DNA of 11,530 nucleotides. Origin: an uncultured Bacteroides sp. GTDB lineage: Bacteria > Bacteroidota > Bacteroidia > Bacteroidales > Bacteroidaceae. The position numbers and the translations under genes are program-made. Shown piece after piece: positions 6,667 through 11,530 of the stretch; the first letter of the stretch is position 1, and the number at the start of each line of letters is the position of its first letter. The notes beneath the pieces were generated by a model. It had not been told where the DNA came from and made no database searches. It worked only from the letters and a program-made list of their open reading frames with translations. Where the stretch lies: positions 1 through 11,530 of the forward strand of contig CAAFTU010000089.1 in the NCBI GenBank assembly GCA_900766005.1. The letters are read 5' to 3'.

Positions 6667-8178
6667 ATGAATAATGACCTGTCTTCCTATTTTGAAGACC
6701 CGGAATTTAAAGAAGCGTTAGAAAAATACGAGGGTATGGTGAAAAACCATACCCCCGCTTATTTTGATGCTGACGAACTGACAGACATCGCCGAATATTA
6801 TGCTTCAAAAGGAAGACAAATAGAAGCAGAAGCCGCAATAGACTTTGCTTTACAACTGCATCCCAACGATACGGATGCCTTAATTTTTCGTGCCCGTTCC
6901 CTGGCCATGAAAGGCAGGCTGGACGAAGCATATATGGTTATGGACTTGATTGAAGACCGGTCGGATCGCGAGGTGAGGTTCTTGAAAGCCGATTTGTTGA
7001 TGGAAGAAAAACGCATGGAAGAAGCCGACCATGTATTCGAAGAACTAGCTGCCTACGAAGAAGGAAAACTGGAAACCCTTATCGATATTATCCTCGCTTA
7101 TATAGATGCCAATCAGGAAGCTTTGGCAAAGAAATGGATCAAGCACGTGGGCGAAACATACGATCTTGCCTCCCTTTCCCAAAAAAACCAGAAGTTCAGA
7201 GACCTATTGTGTGACTTTTATATCACTTTCAATAATCCCGAAGCGGCCATTCCTCTTCTGCAAGCCACACTCGACCGCTATCCCTACTCCATCAATCATT
7301 GGAACAGTTTGGGCAAATGCTACTTGAGCACCAATGACTATGAAGAGGCACACGAAGCCATAGACTTCGCACTGGCCATCGATGACAGCAATGCGGAGGC
7401 ACTGACGCTTAAAGCCTTTTGCTACCAACAAAGCGGTGAACTGCAAAAATCCTGTGATTACTATCTCCGCCTGGCAGAACAACAGGAAAATAAAACACGT
7501 GCTTACCTGGCATTGGCAAAGACCTATTTTGAGATGCAGGATTATACCTCCTCCATCTATTATATAGAAGCACTGCTGGACAATAAAGACGCATTAAGCA
7601 AATACGAACTGTCCGAACTATATGGCGACATAGCTTTATGCCATGCCGCCCTGAAGCACATCGGCGTGGGACAAGCATCCATCCGGCGTTCTTTGGAACT
7701 GAACGAGAACGACCCCGATACGCTTATCGTTGCAGGACGATTCTTCCTGATGGAAGCCAAAGCATGCAATGACGAGACTGCCAAAGCAGAAAACCAGGCC
7801 AAAGGAGAACTATACTTCCGACAGGCATTGAACTTAATCATGGAAGACGAACGGCTGGACTATCTGTTCACTATCGGCGCTGCTTGTTTCGACACACAGA
7901 ACTTCAAGCTTGCCGCACAATACTACGAACAAATAAACCGTGAGTTTCCCGACAATGCACCCGCCACTTATTTCTTTCTGGCCTATTGCTATTTCTATCT
8001 GGAAGAAGCCATCTCCTGCATGCATTACATCGCAAAGATGAAGCACGAACTGCCCGATGCGTACAGCAACCTGGGCACAAGCGACTCTATACTGAGCGAT
8101 ACACGCTTTAACGAATTAATGCGTAACCTGAAAGACAGTGTCAATAATGGAAAAGTAGACTTAGATAATTTCTTATAA
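6667..8178 (+). CDS. Cytoplasmic TPR-repeat protein, function unknown
   Basis: The 503-residue product has no signal peptide or membrane helix and is acidic overall. It is built of helix pairs of the tetratricopeptide kind for most of its length. Clear units include about 35-68 (ADELTDIAEYYASKGR then EAEAAIDFALQLHPND), 71-98 (ALIFRARSLAMKGRLDEA), 211-244 (HWNSLGKCYLSTNDYEEA then FALAIDDSN), 245-279 and 279-310. Later units near 333-352 and 400-435 are more divergent. TPR arrays usually bind proteins, so a scaffold or chaperone-like role is likely, but no partner can be read from the sequence. It sits 10 bp after glnS and 10 bp before the DedA-family gene, so it is probably made together with both. 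Confidence 0.88.
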   Translation: MNNDLSSYFEDPEFKEALEKYEGMVKNHTPAYFDADELTDIAEYYASKGRQIEAEAAIDFALQLHPNDTDALIFRARSLAMKGRLDEAYMVMDLIEDRSDREVRFLKADLLMEEKRMEEADHVFEELAAYEEGKLETLIDIILAYIDANQEALAKKWIKHVGETYDLASLSQKNQKFRDLLCDFYITFNNPEAAIPLLQATLDRYPYSINHWNSLGKCYLSTNDYEEAHEAIDFALAIDDSNAEALTLKAFCYQQSGELQKSCDYYLRLAEQQENKTRAYLALAKTYFEMQDYTSSIYYIEALLDNKDALSKYELSELYGDIALCHAALKHIGVGQASIRRSLELNENDPDTLIVAGRFFLMEAKACNDETAKAENQAKGELYFRQALNLIMEDERLDYLFTIGAACFDTQNFKLAAQYYEQINREFPDNAPATYFFLAYCYFYLEEAISCMHYIAKMKHELPDAYSNLGTSDSILSDTRFNELMRNLKDSVNNGKVDLDNFL

Positions 8179-8188
8179 TTAATTAATC

Positions 8189-8815
8189 ATGGAATCAGTT
8201 GCATTTATCCAATGGTGCTTAGATCACCTTAATTATTGGACTATTACGTTATTAATGGCCATTGAAAGCTCTTTTATCCCCTTCCCGTCGGAAGTGGTGG
8301 TTCCCCCGGCCGCTTATAAAGCTGCAGGAGGAAATAGTGACCTGAATGTATTTCTGGTAGTTATTTTCGCCACCATAGGAGCCAATATCGGTGCCATCAT
8401 CAATTATTACATTGCTTACTTTGTCGGCCGACCCTTGGTATACAAATTTGCCAACAGCCGTTTCGGTCACATGTGTCTGATAGACGAGGCAAAAGTACAG
8501 AACGCCGAGCATTACTTCGACAAGCACGGTGCTCTTTCCACCTTTATCGGCCGCCTCATTCCGGCAGTACGCCAGTTGATTTCAATTCCTGCCGGACTAG
8601 CCAAAATGAAGCTGTCCACTTTTCTGCTCTACACTACATTAGGTGCAGGCATCTGGAACTGTATCCTGGCGGCAATCGGCTATTATCTGCAATCAGTGGT
8701 ACCCGAAGAACAACTTCTGAGCACAGTAACCGAGTACAGCCACGAATTGGGCTACTGCTTCATTGCCATCGGTGTATTGGTAGTGGGCTTCCTTATTTAC
8801 AAAGGACGAAAATAA
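8189..8815 (+). CDS. DedA-family (VTT domain) inner-membrane protein
   Basis: DedA/VTT proteins are inner-membrane proteins; characterised members flip undecaprenyl phosphate or phospholipid across the membrane. The 208-residue length fits. Conserved marks are ESSFIPFPSEVVVPPAA at 26-42, with Glu26 and the PxPSE of the first re-entrant region, and FIGRLIPAVRQLISIPAGLAKM at 119-140, with Arg122, Pro125, Arg128 and the GxxxM end of the second. Hydrophobic spans lie near 52-78, 145-168 and 186-204, and the C-terminus is basic (YKGRK). It is 10 bp after the TPR gene, so probably part of the glnS operon. Which lipid it handles cannot be told from sequence. Confidence 0.92.
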   Translation: MESVAFIQWCLDHLNYWTITLLMAIESSFIPFPSEVVVPPAAYKAAGGNSDLNVFLVVIFATIGANIGAIINYYIAYFVGRPLVYKFANSRFGHMCLIDEAKVQNAEHYFDKHGALSTFIGRLIPAVRQLISIPAGLAKMKLSTFLLYTTLGAGIWNCILAAIGYYLQSVVPEEQLLSTVTEYSHELGYCFIAIGVLVVGFLIYKGRK

Positions 8816-8832
8816 GTGAACCTTTTGCTACT

Positions 8833-8840
8833 TACGTTTG
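8833..8840 (+). promoter_or_regulatory. Promoter -7 element for tpx
   Basis: TACGTTTG is a perfect match to TAnnTTTG, 36 bp before the tpx ATG in the 61-bp gap after the DedA-family gene. No clear TTTG is found at -33. It would let tpx be expressed apart from the upstream operon. Confidence 0.5.
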
Positions 8841-8876
8841 TTATAATTACAATATCAGAACTAAAACAATAAAATT

Positions 8877-9380
8877 ATGGCAAAAACAGCATTCAAAGGC
8901 ACACCGGTAACATTAGCCGGCGAATTTGTAAAAGTAGGAACTCCCGCACCCGAATTTACATTGGTAAAAGGTGATTTAAGTAATTATACATTGAAAGACG
9001 GAAAAGGAAAGTATTTGGTACTCAATATCTTTCCGAGTATGGACACAGGCGTATGCGCCACCTCTGTGCGTAAATTCAATCAATTGGCAGCCAACCGCCC
9101 GAATGTGACGGTACTGGCCATCTCAAAAGATTTGCCTTTTGCACAGGGACGCTTCTGTACCACAGAAGGCATCGCCAACGTCGTTCCCTTGTCCGACTAC
9201 CGATATACTTCCGATTTCGCACAAAAATACGGCGTACTGATGACAGACGGACCTTTGGCAGGACTTCTGGCCCGCTCGGTAGTGGTCATCAACCCGGAAG
9301 GCAAAGTGGTATATACGGAATTAGTACCCGAAATCACTCAAGAACCCAACTACGAAGCAGCCCTGAAAGCTGTGGAGTAA
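8877..9380 (+). CDS. tpx: Thiol peroxidase Tpx (2-Cys peroxiredoxin)
   Basis: Tpx reduces hydrogen peroxide and organic peroxides using thioredoxin-type reductants. The 167-residue product matches the family's length of about 168. The peroxidatic site is FPSMDTGVCATSVRKFN at 52-68, with Thr57 and Cys60. The resolving cysteine is Cys94 in LPFAQGRFCTTEG (86-98), the spacing characteristic of Tpx. Arg133 in LLARSVVVI is the usual conserved arginine near the active site. The family's PSLDTPVCATS reads PSMDTGVCATS here, with Gly for Pro before Val-Cys. No export signal is seen, so it should act in the cytoplasm. It is the last plus-strand gene before the hairpin region that separates it from the convergent HU-like gene. 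Confidence 0.95.
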   Translation: MAKTAFKGTPVTLAGEFVKVGTPAPEFTLVKGDLSNYTLKDGKGKYLVLNIFPSMDTGVCATSVRKFNQLAANRPNVTVLAISKDLPFAQGRFCTTEGIANVVPLSDYRYTSDFAQKYGVLMTDGPLAGLLARSVVVINPEGKVVYTELVPEITQEPNYEAALKAVE

Positions 9381-9392
9381 AGAAATTCATAA

Positions 9393-9408
9393 AGGTGCTT
9401 TCACACCT
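9393..9408 (+). other. Small hairpin after tpx
   Basis: AGGTG (9393-9397) and CACCT (9404-9408) form a 5-bp stem with a 6-base loop. An alternative pairing joins GTGCT (9395-9399) with AGCAC (9412-9416), which would compete with both this stem and the base of the 17-bp hairpin next to it. It may help end tpx transcripts or protect them from 3' decay. Confidence 0.3.
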
Positions 9409-9413
9409 AACAG

Positions 9414-9448
9414 CACGTTAATCCGCTTATAATAAGCGGATTAACGTG
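9414..9448. terminator. 17-bp perfect inverted repeat between converging genes
   Basis: CACGTTAATCCGCTTAT (9414-9430) pairs perfectly with its complement at 9432-9448 around a single central base, so the real loop will be a few bases. It lies 33 bp after the tpx stop and contains the stop codon (9441-9443) of the HU-like gene that runs toward it. Its position suits a bidirectional terminator, but neither side has a U-run, so it may stabilise 3' ends or require a factor. Confidence 0.6.
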
Positions 9449-10058
9449 AAACTCTAAATACTCCCGGCACCGGACGATAAGCATCAATACCGACAACCTT
9501 CTCTAACATATTCCTCGCCATCCAAGACTTTATACGACGATAAGCCGTACTACGCGTCATGCCGCATACACGCTCCAATTCAAGACGAGTGATGTAACTG
9601 TTGTATTTAAAATAGTCACTCAGTATCCCCATCAGTTCGATATCCGAATAATTCTTCGTATGTCCCCCTCTTTCGGAACGGATAAACTTCAGCCCCTCCA
9701 ATTTACCGCATATAGCCTTCTCCGGCTTATACACCACCGACTTAAAACGGATGGATTCCGCCCGCACCTCTCCTTCCTTCTCCACATCGCCCGGACACGA
9801 TAATGTCATCTGGAAATAACCTATACCGTCGATATGCACACAATTACCTTTTTGCAGTTCCTCCACAAAACGGTCACTCATTTCGCACAACACTGCCCTC
9901 AAATCACTCTTTGTCAAACTGGTCGCTTTCTGTATGTCATCCCCCAAACTCCAAATACTAATCGTTTTTGACCTGGCTACACGGGCGTGCAGATGCACCA
10001 CCTCCTTCCCATCCACTTCACGGGGAGGGCTCTTATACAAATCATATTCCACCTTCAT
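9441..10058 (-). CDS. HU-like DNA-binding protein with a C-terminal helix-turn-helix domain
   Basis: The 205-residue product has two parts. Residues 1 to about 125 resemble the HU/IHF-related family of Bacteroidota: VVHLHARVARSKTISIWSLGDDI leads into helices, then KGNCVHIDGIGYFQM (70-84), the strand region that in HU reads as VxLxGFGxF. Residues 136-189 look like a helix-turn-helix: ITRLELERVCGMTRSTAYRRIKSWMARNML, with TRSTAYRRI as likely recognition helix. HU itself is about 90 residues, so this is an HU fold joined to a sequence-reading module. A strong ribosome binding site fixes the start. Just upstream is an array of four 22-bp near-palindromes, which suggests self-regulation or control of the divergent ATPase gene; this is inference. 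The role of such HU-related proteins is not known to me. Confidence 0.8.
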   Translation of the reverse strand: MKVEYDLYKSPPREVDGKEVVHLHARVARSKTISIWSLGDDIQKATSLTKSDLRAVLCEMSDRFVEELQKGNCVHIDGIGYFQMTLSCPGDVEKEGEVRAESIRFKSVVYKPEKAICGKLEGLKFIRSERGGHTKNYSDIELMGILSDYFKYNSYITRLELERVCGMTRSTAYRRIKSWMARNMLEKVVGIDAYRPVPGVFRVSR

Positions 10059-10061
10059 AAT

Positions 10062-10071
10062 CTTCTCCTTT
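10062..10071 (-). promoter_or_regulatory. Strong ribosome binding site of the HU-like gene
   Basis: On the minus strand AAAGGAGAAG ends 3 bp before the ATG at 10058. It is the only strong Shine-Dalgarno seen in this window; the other starts have AT-rich leaders typical of Bacteroides. This supports the chosen start. Confidence 0.7.
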
Positions 10072-10101
10072 TACTGACTATTTCATACGTTTTTTCCTCA
10101 T

Positions 10102-10189
10102 CGTTTCAGCCGGATGAAATGACCATCCCACCCGGCTGACATGCTCGCTTCACCCAGGTAGAATGGTCGTGCCAGCCAAGTGGAACGAT
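10102..10189. repeat. Four tandem 22-bp near-palindromic units upstream of the HU-like gene
   Basis: Units start at 10102, 10124, 10146 and 10168, exactly 22 bp apart. Eight columns are identical in all four (1 C, 6 C, 7 A, 9 C, 10 C, 14 T, 18 A, 20 G) and seven more in three of four. The consensus is CGTTTCA, then SCCRG, one free base, TGRAATG, and RT. Columns 1-20 form a dyad centred between 10 and 11; by hand 8, 7, 5 and 6 of 10 pairs match in the four units. There is no unique spacer, so it is not a CRISPR array. It sits 43 bp upstream of the HU-like start codon and 161 bp from the divergent ATPase gene. It could be an operator array or part of a folded leader RNA. Confidence 0.75.
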
Positions 10190-10202
10190 ATCATTTACAG
10201 CA

Positions 10203-10210
10203 TAAAGGTA
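10203..10210 (-). promoter_or_regulatory. Possible -7 element of the HU-like gene
   Basis: The minus strand reads TACCTTTA, one mismatch from TAnnTTTG. No TTTG lies at -33. If it is used, transcription would start just before the 22-bp array and the four units would be in the 5' leader. Confidence 0.25.
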
Positions 10211-10264
10211 ACAAAAAAAAGACAGACAGACACCACGTCAGGCATTTATTTCCGATAAACGGAA

Positions 10265-10298
10265 AAATATCTGCTAAAGCTGCGAAATATTTGCAAAC
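10265..10298 (+). repeat. Imperfect direct repeat over the -33 region of the ATPase gene
   Basis: AAATATCTGCTAAA (10265-10278) and AAATATTTGCAAAC (10285-10298) share 11 of 14 positions and are spaced 20 bp apart, about two helical turns. The second copy contains the TTTG of the proposed -33 element. They could be a paired regulator site. The AT-rich composition makes chance similarity possible. Confidence 0.35.
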
Positions 10299-10322
10299 CC
10301 CTCTCCCAAGGTTGTAACTTAG
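10290..10322 (+). promoter_or_regulatory. Promoter of the VapE-type ATPase gene
   Basis: TTTG at 10290-10293, a 21-bp spacer, then TAACTTAG at 10315-10322. This fits the Bacteroides -33/-7 pattern with one mismatch in the -7 box. The start codon is 28 bp downstream, which leaves a leader of about 20 bases. Confidence 0.5.
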
Positions 10323-10350
10323 CCGCATAGAAACCCAAAAACAAAGAAAA

Positions 10351-11530
10351 ATGAGCAAAAGGAACTTGAAAAAGCTGAGAAAAGAGAATGAATCTTTAAA
10401 AGAAATGTGTGTCCGAAAAATGGCTCCGTCCACTGACCCTATACTGGATGCCATTTTGCAGATGGAATCTTACCTGAAACGCCACTATGATTTCCGCTTT
10501 AACCGAATGAACGAAATAACCGAATACCGCACGCACGGTACTTTGCCTTTCGCTCCGCTGAGCCAACGAGACTTGAACTCCATCTGCATTGCAGTCCGCA
10601 AAGCAGGAATAAATTGTTGGGATAAGGACGTCAACCGTTTTATTTACTCCACACAAACCGGCAGTTATCACCCTTTCCTGCTCTATATGCAGGAACTTCC
10701 GTTGTGGGACGGTACAGACCGGCTGACCGACTTGGCACAGCGTGTTTCTACCGATGATTACTGGATACGGAGTTTCCACCGATGGATGTTGGCAATGGTA
10801 GCCCAATGGATGGGGCTGGACAACACCCATGCCAATAGCGTAGCCCCCATTCTGGTCAGTCGGAAACAAGGAAAACAAAAATCCACGTATATAAAAATGC
10901 TGGTACCGCCCGAATTGCAAAACTATTATACCGATGACTTCAACCTGAATTCCAAGGGACAGGCCACTCGTAAATTATCGGAATATGGGCTGATATGTAT
11001 GGATGAATTTGACAAGGAAACCACCAAGAAGATGCCTTTATTAAAGAATCTGATGCAGATGGCAAGCCTGAGTTTCATCAAATCATATCAAAAGAGCTTC
11101 TCCAAACTGCCTCGAATCGCTTCGTTTGCCGGTACATCCAACCGCAAGGATATTCTGACCGATCCTTCGGGAAGCCGCCGTTTTATCTGTATCGAAGTGG
11201 AAGAGAAAATCAATACAGAAAATATCATACATTCACAAATCTATGCCCAGTTAAAAACAGAACTGTTGCGTGGGAAGCGTTATTGGTTTGACAGTGACGA
11301 AGAAGCGGAAATCAATTTCCATAACCGCGAATTTTACAAACAATCAACAGAAGAGAGCATATTTAATTGTTGTTTCCGAGCGGCACAACCTGATGAAACG
11401 TATATGGAACTGTCGGCAGCAGAAATCTTCCTATGTATCAAGAAGCGCTATCCCCATGCATTAAAGCAGGCATCTCCGGCTAGTTTCAGTAAAGTATTGA
11501 TGTCACTTGGAGTAGAAAGGATACATACGC
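10351..11530 (+). CDS. VapE/VirE-family P-loop ATPase, 3' end outside the window
   Basis: The frame is open from ATG 10351 to the window's end, giving 393 residues with no stop. The N-terminus is a charged helix (1-25). The core matches the VapE-like ATPases of Bacteroides accessory regions: LPLWDGTDRLTDLAQRV at 116-132, a P-loop QGKQKST at 173-179 with Lys177, PPELQNYYTDDFNLN at 186-200, Walker B LICMDEFD at 214-221, and TSNRKDILTDPSGSRRF at 262-278, with arginines placed like an arginine finger. Such proteins are related to helicase/primase ATPases of phages and mobile islands. The Gly expected before the P-loop Lys is Gln176. No primase-like N-terminal domain is present in this frame. It is divergent from the HU-like gene, and the AAACAAAGAAAA leader gives only a weak ribosome binding site. 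Confidence 0.85.
   Translation, partial: MSKRNLKKLRKENESLKEMCVRKMAPSTDPILDAILQMESYLKRHYDFRFNRMNEITEYRTHGTLPFAPLSQRDLNSICIAVRKAGINCWDKDVNRFIYSTQTGSYHPFLLYMQELPLWDGTDRLTDLAQRVSTDDYWIRSFHRWMLAMVAQWMGLDNTHANSVAPILVSRKQGKQKSTYIKMLVPPELQNYYTDDFNLNSKGQATRKLSEYGLICMDEFDKETTKKMPLLKNLMQMASLSFIKSYQKSFSKLPRIASFAGTSNRKDILTDPSGSRRFICIEVEEKINTENIIHSQIYAQLKTELLRGKRYWFDSDEEAEINFHNREFYKQSTEESIFNCCFRAAQPDETYMELSAAEIFLCIKKRYPHALKQASPASFSKVLMSLGVERIHT

Noticed and set aside
10102..10189. CRISPR-like array.
   Set aside because: The 22-bp units abut directly with no unique spacers and differ among themselves, and no cas genes are present.
10191..10454. An 87-residue minus-strand open frame across the start of the ATPase gene.
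   Set aside because: It is hydrophobic only because it reads the complement of A-rich DNA, overlaps the ATPase start in antisense, and has no ribosome binding site.

Overview
The window looks like Bacteroides or a close relative. Promoter-like sequences fit the Bacteroidota type (TAnnTTTG at -7, sometimes with TTTG about 20 bp upstream), most start codons lack a strong Shine-Dalgarno, and the gene families match that group. No species call is attempted.

Left half: a high-affinity phosphate uptake locus. pstC, pstA, pstB and phoU run leftward as one tightly packed operon (3802 down to 196). pstS, encoding the periplasmic phosphate-binding protein, is divergent and runs rightward from 4040. 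The 237-bp gap between pstC and pstS holds two sets of three 7-bp elements with exact 11-bp period, one set pointing at each gene, which is the architecture of a Pho box. PstC is about 80 residues longer than usual because a degenerate PstS-like segment sits between its first and second membrane helices. Left of phoU there is no gene in the first 195 bases, only promoter-like sequences pointing off the left edge.

Middle: glnS (glutaminyl-tRNA synthetase), a cytoplasmic TPR-repeat protein and a DedA-family membrane protein follow on the plus strand with 10-bp gaps, so they probably form one operon with a promoter just before glnS. tpx (thiol peroxidase) comes next with its own promoter-like box. 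GlnRS carries two CxxC pairs in its anticodon-binding domain that the E. coli enzyme, as I remember it, lacks.

Right end: after a 17-bp perfect hairpin the content changes to an accessory module. A leftward gene encodes an HU-like domain fused to a helix-turn-helix domain. Divergent from it is a VapE/VirE-type P-loop ATPase that runs off the window. The shared 292-bp gap contains four tandem 22-bp units, each a 20-bp near-palindrome plus 2 bp, with apparent pair-preserving changes between units. This is the most distinctive unexplained structure here: a candidate operator array or structured leader for the HU-like protein.
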